This document shows, piece after piece, positions 35,476 to 44,159 of a stretch of DNA of 64,000 nt (position 1 is its first letter; each line of letters begins with the position of its first letter). The translations under genes and the position numbers were made by a program. Source of the DNA: Streptomyces uncialis (GTDB taxonomy: Bacteria > Actinomycetota > Actinomycetes > Streptomycetales > Streptomycetaceae); NCBI RefSeq assembly GCF_001905345.1, contig NZ_LFBV01000002.1, positions 310,001 through 374,000 of the forward strand, read 5' to 3'. The notes under the pieces were generated by a model. That model was not told where the DNA came from. It searched no databases and saw nothing but the letters and a program-made list of their open reading frames with translations.

Positions 35476-36882
35476 ATGTCCTTCCTTGCCCGTGACGGGC
35501 GGCCGAGCGCTGCCGTCGGCCGTCCCCGGTCCCGTCGGCTGACCCTGCTGGTCCTCGCCCTGTTGCAGTTCCTCATCGCCGTCGACGTCACCGTCGTGAA
35601 CATCGCGTTGCCCTCGATCGGCACCGACTTCGGTGCGGACGCCCGTCAGCTCACCTGGGTCGTGACGGGATACACCGTCGTCGGCGGCGGGCTGCTGATG
35701 GTCGGCGGCCGGATCGCCGACCTCCACGGCCGCCGCCGCACCCTGTTGGTGGGCGCGGCGGTGTTCGGTCTGGCGTCGCTGGCCGCCGGACTCGCGACCT
35801 CGCTGGAGATGCTGGTGCTGGCCCGCTTCGCCCAGGGTGCCGGTGAGGCGCTCGCCGCTCCGGCGGCGATGTCGACGCTGGCACTGCTCTACCCGGACCC
35901 GGCGGCCCGCTCCAGGGCGCTCGGGGTCTGGGCCGCGGTCGCGAGCAGCGGTCTGGTGCTGGGCTTCCTGCTGTCGGGTCTGATCACCCAACTCCTCCAC
36001 TGGCGCTGGATCTTCCTGGTCAATCTGCCGCTGATCGCCGTGGTGCTGGTGGGCGTACGGGTGCTGGTGGTGCCCGACGGGCGGCGGGCCGCGCGGCAGC
36101 CGCTCGACCTTCCCGGGGCGCTGCTGCTGACGGCCGCGCCGCTGCTGCTGATCCACGGTGTCATCGAGTGGGGCGAGCAGCGTCCCGATGTCCTGTCGGC
36201 CGCCGGGACCACGCTGGCCGGTGTGCTGTGCGCCCTGGCGTTCCCGGTGGTGGAGCGGCGCTCACCGCATCCGCTGGTTCCGCTGTCGTTCTTCCGCGAC
36301 CGGGTACGGGTCGTCGCCAACCTGGCGACGGCGCTGCTCAGTGCGGCGCTGTCGACGTCGTTCTTCCTGCTGACGCTGTTCGTGCAGCGGGATCTCGGGC
36401 TCTCGCCGATCGCCGCGGGGCTGTGGTTCCTGCCGCTGGCGGTGACCCTGATCCTTGCGACCGTCGTCGTGCCCGGTGTCCTGCGGCGGGTGGGCGACGC
36501 GCGGGGCGCGGTGCTCGGGATCGTGGCCACCGGTCTCGGCTGCGGCTGGCTCGCCGTGTCCCCGTCGGATTCGGCCGCCGTCGCGGTGCTGCCCGGGATG
36601 GTGTGCGTCGCGTCCGGTATGGGGGTCGCCCTGGTGGCGTTGCAGAACGCGGCCCTGCACTCGGTCACCGAGGACGACGCGGGTATCGCGTCCGGGGTGC
36701 AGCGGTGCGCCGATCAGCTGGGCGGGGCGGGCGGTGTGGCGCTGTACGTGGGGATCGGGTTCTCGTCGCTGCCCGGCGGTGACACCGATCCGTATGCCGT
36801 CGCGTACGGGATGGCGATCGTCGGGCTGACCGTCGCGGCGATCGGTGTGCCGCTGCTGAGCCGGGGCGGGCGCACGGCGTAG
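35476..36882 (+). CDS. MFS multidrug exporter, EmrB/QacA-like
   Basis: 468 aa, ATG at 35476. TM1 contains LALLQFLIAVDVTVVNIALP (motif D1, with the Asp). Motif A is GGRIADLHGRRRTLLVGA, motif C QGAGEALAAPAAMSTLALLY, with a WRWIFLVNLP motif in the first half. About 14 membrane segments. Likely effluxes antibiotics or toxic compounds. Its ribosome site is buried in a long leader helix, implying translational control. It ends at a tandem hairpin terminator shared with the convergent lipoprotein gene. Confidence 0.9.
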   Translation: MSFLARDGRPSAAVGRPRSRRLTLLVLALLQFLIAVDVTVVNIALPSIGTDFGADARQLTWVVTGYTVVGGGLLMVGGRIADLHGRRRTLLVGAAVFGLASLAAGLATSLEMLVLARFAQGAGEALAAPAAMSTLALLYPDPAARSRALGVWAAVASSGLVLGFLLSGLITQLLHWRWIFLVNLPLIAVVLVGVRVLVVPDGRRAARQPLDLPGALLLTAAPLLLIHGVIEWGEQRPDVLSAAGTTLAGVLCALAFPVVERRSPHPLVPLSFFRDRVRVVANLATALLSAALSTSFFLLTLFVQRDLGLSPIAAGLWFLPLAVTLILATVVVPGVLRRVGDARGAVLGIVATGLGCGWLAVSPSDSAAVAVLPGMVCVASGMGVALVALQNAALHSVTEDDAGIASGVQRCADQLGGAGGVALYVGIGFSSLPGGDTDPYAVAYGMAIVGLTVAAIGVPLLSRGGRTA

Positions 36883-36899
36883 CGGGGCCGTGAACGCGG

Positions 36900-36974
36900 C
36901 CGAGCCGTGCCCGGGAACGGTCCCGGTGCACGGCTCGGTGCGGGTCGCGGCGGGCCGGGGTCCCCGGCCCGCCG
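36900..36974. terminator. Tandem hairpin terminators between convergent genes
   Basis: Hairpin 1: CCGAGCCGTGC (36900-36910) with GCACGGCTCGG (36928-36938) and an inner CGGGA/TCCCG extension. Hairpin 2: CGGCGGGCCGGGG (36948-36960) with the exact complement (36962-36974). Serves the exporter and the MmpS-like gene. Confidence 0.75.
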
Positions 36975-36979
36975 GACCG

Positions 36980-37429
36980 TCAGACGATCGGGGAGACGGC
37001 CACGCAGCCGGCGGCGGAGGCGGCACCCTTGCCGGCCTCCTCGGCGATGGGCTTGCCCTTGTAGATGATCTTGCAGGCGACCTCGGAGTCACCGGTCGGG
37101 TCGACGGCGAGCGGCAGGACCGAGGGCGGCATGATGCCGCGCAGGGTCACGGTCTTCTTCCACGGGAGGGTCGGGTTCTCGACCGTGGCCAGCTTCGGGT
37201 TGGTGGCGGTGCCGCCGCCCTCCGCGTACTGGATGCTGGCGATGCTCTTGCCGGTGACCTCGTACGTGACCTCGTACTTCTCGTTCATCGACTTGTCCAC
37301 CGCCTTGTCGACCTCTTCGGTCGCCTTCTCCTTGGCCGCGTCGGTGACCTCGGAACAGGCGCTGAGGCCGAAGACGAGGCCCGCGACGGTCAGCGCGGCC
37401 AGGGCGGAATTACGGATGGAACGGTGCAT
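36980..37429 (-). CDS. MmpS-like exported lipoprotein
   Basis: 149 aa. A type II signal peptide ends in the lipobox LVFGLSAC near residue 25, followed by a helical Lys/Glu stretch (TDAAKEKATEEVDKAVDKSM). The beta-rich C-terminal domain (YEVTYEVTGKSIASIQYAEG, WKKTVTLRGIMPP, VACKIIYKGKPIAEEAGKG) is like the MmpS/DUF4333-type extracytoplasmic domains. Two cysteines may pair. In mycobacteria such proteins assist MmpL exporters. No MmpL gene is present here, so the partner is unknown. The start at 37429 is chosen to give a normal signal peptide. Confidence 0.7.
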   Translation of the reverse strand: MHRSIRNSALAALTVAGLVFGLSACSEVTDAAKEKATEEVDKAVDKSMNEKYEVTYEVTGKSIASIQYAEGGGTATNPKLATVENPTLPWKKTVTLRGIMPPSVLPLAVDPTGDSEVACKIIYKGKPIAEEAGKGAASAAGCVAVSPIV

Positions 37430-37860
37430 GAGGGACCCCCGGGTCATGATGGTGAGACCCGCACACAACCGTAAAGCGGTGGTAAAAGTCAAACCGGTCG
37501 GACCCTCCGAAGAGCAGGTCAGCGCAGCCGCGGTGACCCTCCCCCAGGTGGCACGGGGGACGCCGGGGGCGGCCTGCGGGAAGGTGTCCCGTTCGCGCCC
37601 CGCGCGCGCTTGCCCACCACGGCACGCGTGTCGGCCGTTCCGGGTGTCCCGTTCGCGCCGGATGAGTGCCGCCGGCGCCGCGGGCCACGTCCGGGGCGGA
37701 ACGGATCGTCCACCGCACCGGTACTCGCTCCGGGGCTCACACCACCCACCCGTGACCCCGAAATGTCACCGAAAGTGTCTGAACGATCACAGGTTTGGGT
37801 AGCTTCGGGGCTGTGCGGCGCGGTCGCGGCGTACGGCAATCCCCCACCAGGAGCCATCCG
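37430..37860. other. Divergent intergenic region, 431 nt
   Basis: Lies between the lipoprotein and methyltransferase genes. AT-richer DNA at about 37755-37805 (AAATGTCACCGAAAGTGTC and TTTGGGTAGCTT) includes a TANNNT hexamer, TAGCTT at 37800-37805, about 55 nt before the TTG start of the methyltransferase. It is a probable promoter. No other gene. Confidence 0.45.
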
Positions 37861-38895
37861 TTGAGCAACACCACCGTCCGCCAGGACGACGCCCCGCCCC
37901 TCGGCCATCTCATGGAGCTCGCTTCCGGGTTCATGGCCTCGAAGGTCCTCCTCGTCGCCGCCCGCCTCGGGCTGTTCACCGCTCTCGCCGAACAGCCCCT
38001 GACCGCGCCGGACCTGCGGACCCGGCTCGGTCTGCACCCCCGCTCCGCCCGCGACTTCTTCGACACCCTGGTCGCGCTCGGCGCCCTCGACCGCGACGGC
38101 GACAAGTACGCCAACACCCCGGCGGCCGACTACTACCTGGTGCGCGGCAGGCCCGCCTACGCGGGCGGCTTCCTGGAGATGAACGACAGCAGGATGTACG
38201 CCCTGTGGGCCGACCTCGAAACGGCGCTGCGCACCGGACTCCCGCAGAACGGCATCACCGATGGCGACGACGGGATGTACACCGCCCTCTACCAGGACCC
38301 CGACCGGCTCGCCGTCTTCCAGGAGGCCATGACCGGGCTGTCCATGGGGTCCGCGCACGCCCTGGCCGAGGTCTTCGACTGGGCGCCGCACCGCAGCGTC
38401 GTGGACATCGGGTGCGCGGAGGGCGCCGTCCTCACCCATCTGCTGGACCGCCACCCGCATCTGCGGGGCATCGGCTTCGATCTGCCCGCCGTGGCACCCG
38501 GTTTCCACCGGCGCCAGGAGGAATCCGGCCTCGGCGACCGGCTGGCCTTCCAGCCCGGCGACTTCTTCGCCGACCCGCTCCCCCGGGCGGACGTGCTCGT
38601 CCTCGGACACATCCTCAGCGGCTTCGCGCTCCCCCAGGCCCGCACCCTGCTCGACAAGGCGTACGAGGCGCTGGCGCCGGGCGGCACCCTGATCGTCTAC
38701 GAGTCCCTGCTGGACGACGACCGGCGCGAGAACGTCCATGGGCTGCTGATGAGTCTGACCATGCTGCTGGAGACACCCGGCGGCTTCGAGTACACCGGCG
38801 AGGACTGCCGCGGATGGCTGGCGGAGGCGGGGTTCAGCGAGAGCCGGGTCCACCATCTGTCCGGCCCGGAGTCCATGGTCGTCGCGGTGAAGTAG
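37861..38895 (+). CDS. SAM-dependent O-methyltransferase (acetylserotonin-OMT type)
   Basis: 344 aa with a TTG start at 37861 and AGGAG at about 37849-37853. The N-terminal dimerisation/winged-helix region has LMELASGFMASKVLLVAARL and GLFTALAEQPLTAPDLRTRL. The SAM-binding motif I is SVVDIGCAEGAVLTHLLDRH. Later motifs are RLAFQPGDFFADPLPRADVL, LILSGF-type and TLIVYESLLDDDR. Members methylate hydroxyls of aromatic or polyketide substrates. No biosynthetic cluster adjoins it. The rare TTG start suggests moderate translation. Confidence 0.85.
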   Translation: MSNTTVRQDDAPPLGHLMELASGFMASKVLLVAARLGLFTALAEQPLTAPDLRTRLGLHPRSARDFFDTLVALGALDRDGDKYANTPAADYYLVRGRPAYAGGFLEMNDSRMYALWADLETALRTGLPQNGITDGDDGMYTALYQDPDRLAVFQEAMTGLSMGSAHALAEVFDWAPHRSVVDIGCAEGAVLTHLLDRHPHLRGIGFDLPAVAPGFHRRQEESGLGDRLAFQPGDFFADPLPRADVLVLGHILSGFALPQARTLLDKAYEALAPGGTLIVYESLLDDDRRENVHGLLMSLTMLLETPGGFEYTGEDCRGWLAEAGFSESRVHHLSGPESMVVAVK

Positions 38896-38922
38896 GCGCC
38901 GCCGTCCGGGGTCCGCCGCCCG

Positions 38923-38964
38923 CCCGTTCCGCCGCCGTCCCGCGCGGGGCGGCGGCGGTACGGG
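38923..38964. terminator. 19-bp hairpin terminator
   Basis: Arms 38923-38941 and 38946-38964 pair with one mismatch and one G-U around a GCGC loop. It lies between the convergent methyltransferase and DUF4230 genes. Confidence 0.75.
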
Positions 38965-39046
38965 CCCGTCCGCCCCGCCTGTCGGTCCTGGCGTCCGTCG
39001 CGGACCGGGGTGTCCGGCCGACGCACCTCCGGTCGGCCCACGGTCG

Positions 39047-39700
39047 TCAGCCGGCGCCGTACACCACCTTCACCTCCTCGAAGCCGAGCGACCGCAGCAG
39101 CCCGCGCAGCATCGTGGTGGTGTTGGCCTCGGCGCGGTCGACAAGGCTGGTCTCCTGGGCCGCGTCGGCGATGTGCCGGGCCGCCAGCCGCTGCACCGCG
39201 CGCTCGTCGCCGGGGTTGTCGGAGAAGAAGTCCCCGAGGCGGTCGAGGAGTCCGCGCTGCTTGGACACCGCGTAGGAGCGGTCGGGGTCCAGCGCGGGCT
39301 CGGCGAGCCGGGCGTGCGGCAGCCGCAGGGTCGCGGAGCCGCGGTCCTTGTCGACGGTGACGGCACCCTCGTCGATCCGTCCGAGGTCGACGTACGCGTC
39401 GACCGAGCCCGCGCCGACGTACAGGACGCGTGTACCGCGCAGCGCGTCCGGCAGATAGCGCGCGTCCTTCTCCAGGTCCACCACCACCTGGAAGTTGCCG
39501 GACGCGGCCTGGTAACGGCTCATGTCCTGGATGGACTTGAGAAGCACCGGGCCCGTACGGTCCTTGGTCTCCTCGCCGAACATCCCGTCGAACCCGGAGG
39601 ACAGCCGGGCCCCCGTGACGAACACCCCGGCCGCCAGCGCCGCCACGGCGAGCGCCAGCGCCCACCGGGGAGCCTTCCTCACCACACCACCCAGGAGCAT
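39047..39700 (-). CDS. DUF4230 family membrane-anchored protein
   Basis: 217 aa, ATG at 39700 after a strong AAGGAGGAG site. A single N-terminal membrane helix (APRWALALAVAALAAGVFV) precedes an extracytoplasmic domain. That domain contains the DUF4230 features: VLLKSIQDMSRYQAASGNFQ, VVVDLEKDARYLPDALRG, GSVDAYVDLGRID, then RLPHARLAEPALDPDRSY and a C-terminal AEANTTTMLRGLLRSLGFEEV. The role is unknown. Divergent from the GH109-type gene across 198 nt. Confidence 0.85.
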   Translation of the reverse strand: MLLGGVVRKAPRWALALAVAALAAGVFVTGARLSSGFDGMFGEETKDRTGPVLLKSIQDMSRYQAASGNFQVVVDLEKDARYLPDALRGTRVLYVGAGSVDAYVDLGRIDEGAVTVDKDRGSATLRLPHARLAEPALDPDRSYAVSKQRGLLDRLGDFFSDNPGDERAVQRLAARHIADAAQETSLVDRAEANTTTMLRGLLRSLGFEEVKVVYGAG

Positions 39701-39776
39701 GACTCCTCCTTCCGTCGGTAGACGATTGCCCCGGACTGCGTGGATCAGGCCATGCCGCGGCGAGCGGCCCGGGCGA

Positions 39777-39806
39777 AGAGTCCATGCACTCGCGCCAAGA
39801 GTCCAA
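39777..39806. promoter_or_regulatory. Direct repeat AAGAGTCCA x2 in a divergent promoter region
   Basis: Two exact copies of AAGAGTCCA at 39777-39785 and 39798-39806, 21 bp apart (two helical turns), between the DUF4230 and GH109-type genes. Spacing and location suit a dimeric activator or repressor site. Confidence 0.4.
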
Positions 39807-39898
39807 ACGGGCCCCTTGCGCATCAGGGGACCCACCGACCATCGTCCTTCGTGAGGTTCATGACAAAGCCACGCACCATCAGCTCCCCTGGAGGCTCG

Positions 39899-41359
39899 AT
39901 GAACGACGAGGCAGTACAGGACCGGTCCCCCGAGGACGGCGACGACGGGCCGATGAGCCGCCGTTCCGTGCTGCGGACCACGGCGGGCGCCGCGGGCGCG
40001 GGGCTCGCGCTGGGCGCGCTGGGCGCGGGTCCCGCCGCCGCGGCCGGACCCGCCGACGCGGTCGCCGCGGCGGCCGGACGGGAGCCGGACGCGACGCCCG
40101 CGCGCAAGGGCCGCACGATGGCGGGGGTTCCCTTCGAGCGCCGCACCACCGTCCGGGTGGGGATCATCGGGCTCGGCAACCGCGGCGGCTCGATGGCCGA
40201 TCTCTTCCTGGCGCTGCCGGGGGTCCGGGTGGTCGCCCTGTGCGACCCGGTGCGGGACAAGGCGGAACGCGTCGCCGCGAAGGTCGTCGCGGCGGGACAG
40301 CCCGCCCCCGCGGTGTACGCCAAGGACGAGGACGACTACGAGAACCTGTGCGCACGCGGCGACCTGGACTTCGTCTATGTGGCGACGCCGTGGGAGACGC
40401 ACTTCGCGATGGCGAGAGCCGCGATGCTGAGCGGCAAGCACGTGGGGGTGGAGTGTCCCGTCGCGATGCGGCTGGACGAGCTGTGGGCGCTGGTCGACCT
40501 GTCGGAGCGGACCCGGCGGCACTGCATGCAGCTGGAGAACTGCGCCTACGGCCGCAACGAGATGCGGGTGCTGCGGATGGCGCACGCGGGCAAGTTCGGT
40601 GAACTGCTGCACGGCGCGGGCGCCTACAACCACGATCTGCGCGGTCTGATGTTCGACGACGACTACTACGAGGGACCCTGGCGGCGGCTGTGGCACACCC
40701 GGCTGCGCGGTGATCTGTACCCGAACCACGGTTTCGCCCCGGTCGCCAACTACATGGACGTCAACCGCGGTGACCGGGTGGTGAGCATCTCCAGCTTCGG
40801 CACCCCGGCGCTGGGGCTCGCCGAGTACCGCGAGGCCCATGTACCGGCGGGGCATCCGAGCTGGAAGGAGTCGTACATCGGCAGCGACCGTACGGTCAGC
40901 ATGCTCCGGACGGCGAAGGGCCGGATCATCCGGCTGGAGCACGATGTGTCGACCCCGCACCCGTACAGCAGGATCAACAGCCTCGGCGGGACCAAGGGGG
41001 TCTTCGAGGACTACCCCGCGCGTATCTACATCGAGCCCGACCACCTGGACGACCGCTGGGCGGACTTCTCCCGCTACGCCGAATGGGACCACTGGCTGTG
41101 GAAGGAGCACGCGAACCCGCCGGGCGGCCACGGCGGGATGGACTACATCATGCTGTTCCGGCTCACGCAGTGCATGCGGCTGGGCCTGGTACCGGACTTC
41201 GACGTGTACGACGCGGCGACCTGGACGGCGCCCGTCCCGCTGAGCCACGCGTCGGTCAAGGCACAGGGCGCGCCCCAGGCGATCCCCGACTTCACCCGGG
41301 GCGAGTGGCGCAAGGCCCGCGCCGGGACGGACTCCGAACGGCCCGCGAACGACGGATGA
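39899..41359 (+). CDS. Tat-exported Gfo/Idh/MocA oxidoreductase, GH109-type glycosidase
   Basis: 486 aa, ATG at 39899 with GGAGG at 39890-39894. The N-terminus has a twin-arginine signal ([20 protein letters not shown]). The Rossmann motif is [20 protein letters not shown], and the family catalytic segment is [20 protein letters not shown], then [41 protein letters not shown] and [20 protein letters not shown] match GH109 alpha-N-acetylgalactosaminidases, which use tightly bound NAD+ in hydrolysis. Export by Tat fits folding with cofactor inside the cell. Probable glycosidase acting outside; substrate not proven. Confidence 0.85.
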   Translation: MNDEAVQDRSPEDGDDGPMSRRSVLRTTAGAAGAGLALGALGAGPAAAAGPADAVAAAAGREPDATPARKGRTMAGVPFERRTTVRVGIIGLGNRGGSMADLFLALPGVRVVALCDPVRDKAERVAAKVVAAGQPAPAVYAKDEDDYENLCARGDLDFVYVATPWETHFAMARAAMLSGKHVGVECPVAMRLDELWALVDLSERTRRHCMQLENCAYGRNEMRVLRMAHAGKFGELLHGAGAYNHDLRGLMFDDDYYEGPWRRLWHTRLRGDLYPNHGFAPVANYMDVNRGDRVVSISSFGTPALGLAEYREAHVPAGHPSWKESYIGSDRTVSMLRTAKGRIIRLEHDVSTPHPYSRINSLGGTKGVFEDYPARIYIEPDHLDDRWADFSRYAEWDHWLWKEHANPPGGHGGMDYIMLFRLTQCMRLGLVPDFDVYDAATWTAPVPLSHASVKAQGAPQAIPDFTRGEWRKARAGTDSERPANDG

Positions 41360-41364
41360 CCGGT

Positions 41365-41414
41365 GGTGCCCGCCCCGCCCGACGGACGGCGGTCCGCGGG
41401 CGGGGCCGGGCACC
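41365..41414. terminator. Hairpin terminator between convergent genes
   Basis: GGTGCCCGCCCCGCCCG... pairs with its complement ending GGCACC, with one bulge, around GGCG. It lies between the GH109-type gene and the exported-protein gene. Confidence 0.65.
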
Positions 41415-41420
41415 CGGTGG

Positions 41421-41900
41421 TCAGATGCCCTGCGACGCCATCTCGATGATGGAGCGGTAGTAGGCGGCGGTCGACACCACGCAGGCGCGGTAGGTGCGGT
41501 TCTGCTTGACGACCAGGTAGTAGTCACGCAGGTTCTTCCAGTACTGCACCAGGTATCCGAGGCCCGGGACGAACCCCGGCGGCCTGGGAACGAGGGCGAA
41601 CGCCGCCGAACATTCCAGGATGCGTTCCGTGGCCTGCGACAGGACGCCCGCGACCTCGGCGTTCATGTTCCAGCCGGCGGCGAGCTCCGGGGTCCAGATG
41701 GCGCCCGCGATCTCCCGCAGCCGCTCCTGCTCCTCCGGGGTGGGATCGCTCTGGAACCGCGCCTGGGCCGTGCCCGTGGCGCGGTCGGCGCCGCGGTGGT
41801 CGGCGGCCTGGGCCGCCGACCCGAGCGCGCCGACGGCGAGTGTCGCTCCGGCGGCGAGCAGCGCCGTCGCCGTGGTCCAGCGGGTCCCGCGTGTGCTCAT
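41421..41900 (-). CDS. Exported protein of unknown function, 159 aa
   Basis: The start at 41900 gives a clear signal peptide (TATALLAAGATLAVGALGSA, then AQA cleavage). The mature part is helical: DPTPEEQERLREIAGAIWTP, then a segment with conserved-looking Cys and aromatic residues (LECSAAFALVPRPPGFVPGL, YLVQYWKNLRDYYLVVKQNR, YRACVVSTAAYYRS). Two cysteines could pair. Family not recognised. A GAGGGGGAAC ribosome site precedes the ATG. Confidence 0.7.
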   Translation of the reverse strand: MSTRGTRWTTATALLAAGATLAVGALGSAAQAADHRGADRATGTAQARFQSDPTPEEQERLREIAGAIWTPELAAGWNMNAEVAGVLSQATERILECSAAFALVPRPPGFVPGLGYLVQYWKNLRDYYLVVKQNRTYRACVVSTAAYYRSIIEMASQGI

Positions 41901-42214
41901 GGTGTTCCCCCTCGGTTCCCGTGCGGGCCGCCCGGATGGCGGTCCGGTCGTGGTGCGTGGGCGGATCGACGCTGACACGCCCGCCAGGAGCCGTCAACGA
42001 GGCCTCGTCGGACGGTGGTTGTCGGACAGCACGCCGCACGGCCGCGGGGCGCGTCCGTGGTCCGTGGGCCCGGCGCGGCCGGCCTCCGTGCCGGGTCCGG
42101 CTGCCCGGACAGAGCGCGCGGGGACGGGTGCGGGCGTACCGCGCGGGGGCCGGTAGCGTGTGCGGCTCGATCTTGGACGGGCGCCGGGGAGGCGCCCGGG
42201 AGAGGGGGTTCGGG
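41901..42214. other. Divergent intergenic region, 314 nt
   Basis: Contains the promoters of the exported protein and the DUF1266 gene. A perfect 8-bp hairpin (CGGGCGCC-GGGGA-GGCGCCCG, 42178-42198) lies immediately before the DUF1266 ribosome site. No gene. Confidence 0.5.
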
Positions 42215-43489
42215 ATGGACACGGGGGTCGAGGACGAGGTCCATGACGAGGTGTTCCCGAAGGTGGCCGCCCCTGCGGACGGCAGCCGGTGGACCGCGCC
42301 GACGGACATCGAGCAGCGGCTGCACTCACTGTGCGCGAAGGACAACGACCACGCCTATCTGCGGACCGTCGCGCTGGAGGGCGTGTACTACCCGGTGCGG
42401 CTGGACGTGGCACGGGCCCGGCGGGAGGACGGCGACGACGCGTCGGCCGACCTGCCGATGCTGACCGTCGACGCGCCGGACGGACGGACCGTGGCACAGG
42501 TCTACACGACGGGACTGCTGCCGCGTCCGCATCCGTATCTGGTCTACGAGTACGCCTCGTTGGGACGGCTGGCGTTCGATCTGCCCGCGCACGTCGATGT
42601 GCTGGCCGTGAACGTCGCCACGCCCTGCGAGCGCTACTTCGCGACCGACGCCGAGGAGCGGAAGGCCTGGCTGGAGTCGCACAACGAACTGTTCGACCCG
42701 GACGCCCTCGCGGACCGGGTGGTGACCCTGCGCTCCGGCGGTCCGGGGCAGGGCGATCTGCTGCACGGTCTCGCGTGCGGCGCGCATCTGTGCTTCGCGA
42801 ACGGCGAACCCTGGAACGCCCACCACTGGCACGGCGGCAAGGGGCACACGGGCGAGGTCGACCGGATGGCCGAGGGCTGGGACGTGGGCGACCGGGACGA
42901 CTGGCTGGACACCCAGGAACGTCTGCTGCTCCGGGAGGTGAGCCCCTGGGGCTGGGACTTCGTGCTGGACGCGCGGACCTCGCTGCTGGAAGGCGCGGCG
43001 GACGGCGGAGCCGATCCGCGGCGGTGGCGGGATCACGCCGAGGAGGTGCTGCGGGCGCGGCTGGCGGAGGCCGGACGGGCGACCGCCGAGCAGACCGGCG
43101 AACTCGTGCACAAGGTACGGGCGCTGGTGGGTTCGGTACTGCGGTACGAGTCCCGGTTCCGGGCCGACGGACTGCTGCCGCCGGGCGGCCGGATACGGTC
43201 GGTCGCGGCCTGGGACCTGGGCCGGGCCTCGCAGATGGCCCGCTGGGGGCGGGGCGCGCGGTACGCGACGCAGGCGGAGACGTACGCGGCGCTGGAGCGG
43301 GTGTCCCGGGTGGCCAGGGTGATGTACGGCTCCTGGGAGGAGTTCTCGGCCGGGTACGTGCTGGGGCGGTGTCTGCACTTCGACGAGGAGAGCTTCGGGT
43401 CCTGGTACACGGAGGTCCTCGACGCGCACCGGGCGCTGACCACCGACCCTGACGGACCGTGGCGGACGGTGCCCTTCACGGCGGACTGA
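42215..43489 (+). CDS. DUF1266 domain protein, 424 aa
   Basis: ATG at 42215 with GAGAGGGGG upstream. The first about 200 residues form an alpha/beta domain, and the mid-region holds NAHHWHGGKGHTGEVDRMAE and AEGWDVGDRDDWLDTQERLL. The C-terminal about 110 residues match DUF1266 (WDLGRASQMARWGRGARYAT, VMYGSWEEFSAGYVLGRCLH, FDEESFGSWYTEVLDAH). The protein is soluble, with no signal peptide. In actinomycetes DUF1266 proteins are often near toxin/immunity or secretion loci, but none is evident here. Confidence 0.75.
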   Translation: MDTGVEDEVHDEVFPKVAAPADGSRWTAPTDIEQRLHSLCAKDNDHAYLRTVALEGVYYPVRLDVARARREDGDDASADLPMLTVDAPDGRTVAQVYTTGLLPRPHPYLVYEYASLGRLAFDLPAHVDVLAVNVATPCERYFATDAEERKAWLESHNELFDPDALADRVVTLRSGGPGQGDLLHGLACGAHLCFANGEPWNAHHWHGGKGHTGEVDRMAEGWDVGDRDDWLDTQERLLLREVSPWGWDFVLDARTSLLEGAADGGADPRRWRDHAEEVLRARLAEAGRATAEQTGELVHKVRALVGSVLRYESRFRADGLLPPGGRIRSVAAWDLGRASQMARWGRGARYATQAETYAALERVSRVARVMYGSWEEFSAGYVLGRCLHFDEESFGSWYTEVLDAHRALTTDPDGPWRTVPFTAD

Positions 43490-43532
43490 CCAGGGGCGCC
43501 CGGCACCGGAGGGCCGCACAGGTCCGGCACTT

Positions 43533-43605
43533 CGGGACCGGGTACGTCCAGCGGTTCCGGCGCCGGGCGTACCCGATCCCGAAAACGCCGGGCGTACCCG
43601 ATCCC
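43533..43605 (+). repeat. Terminator hairpin followed by a duplicated 3' arm
   Basis: CGGGACCGGGTACG (43533-43546) pairs with CGTACCCGATCCCG (43568-43581, one mismatch) across a 21-nt loop. The 20-nt block CGCCGGGCGTACCCGATCCC at 43561-43580 is repeated exactly at 43586-43605 after GAAAA. It probably ends the DUF1266 transcript, with a recent tandem duplication of the 3' arm. Confidence 0.6.
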
Positions 43606-43806
43606 CAATCCGCACCGTCGGCACAGAGTCCCCGTTACCCCGGGGCGGAACGGGGAGTCACCCACGCTCCCGGAACACGGAATTCACCGGACCGACGGAG
43701 CGGAACGCATTCACCGGCGCCCACGCGGCACTCCAACTGCCCTCCCCCGCAAGGCGTTCGGGACCGCCATGAGCCGCTCGCTGCGCCCGGGAATTCCGCC
43801 ATACGG

Positions 43807-43822
43807 GTGAGAGCGCTCTCAC
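43807..43822. promoter_or_regulatory. 16-bp perfect palindrome resembling a LacI-family operator
   Basis: GTGAGAGCGCTCTCAC. The GAGCGCTC core is shared with LacI-family (CebR-type) sugar-regulator boxes. It lies 338 nt upstream of the S33 peptidase gene; no sugar-uptake gene adjoins it in this window. Confidence 0.4.
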
Positions 43823-44159
43823 TCCCGCAGCGATTCCCCAGGAGGCCGCATAGGCGAACCCACGAAGCCGCCTCTTCACATGGACGGAGCTTCTGTTCTC
43901 CATTTGTTCACCTTGTGCGCCCTCGGAGTTCCGGCATTTCGAGCACCCCGGAGGAGGGCTATGGCGCGCGTCACAGGGAACCCGGGGGTAGGACCGGACA
44001 CCACCCGGCGTGAACGCAAGGGTGCCGACTCCCCCTGACTCAGGGGGGATTACCCCACCCGGGAGCGACTGGTGTACCCCAGTGATCACGCGCGACGGGG
44101 GTCCTACGTTGGGGTGACCGGCGTTCGCCGGGACTCCACCGCTCTGGAAGGGAACCCCC

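Larger units (their letters stand above)
43490..44159. other. 670-nt interval between DUF1266 and S33 genes
   Basis: No gene. It contains a hairpin with a duplicated arm (43533-43605), a 16-bp palindrome (43807-43822) and the promoter of the S33 peptidase. The peptidase leader (44041-44159) includes GGTGTACCCCAGTGATCACG and a GAAGGGAA ribosome site. Confidence 0.5.

Noticed and set aside
39701-41527. N-terminal half of an 826-aa minus-strand frame ending at the DUF4230 gene
   Set aside because: It is antisense to the GH109-type gene. The DUF4230 protein starts at 39700 with a strong ribosome site.
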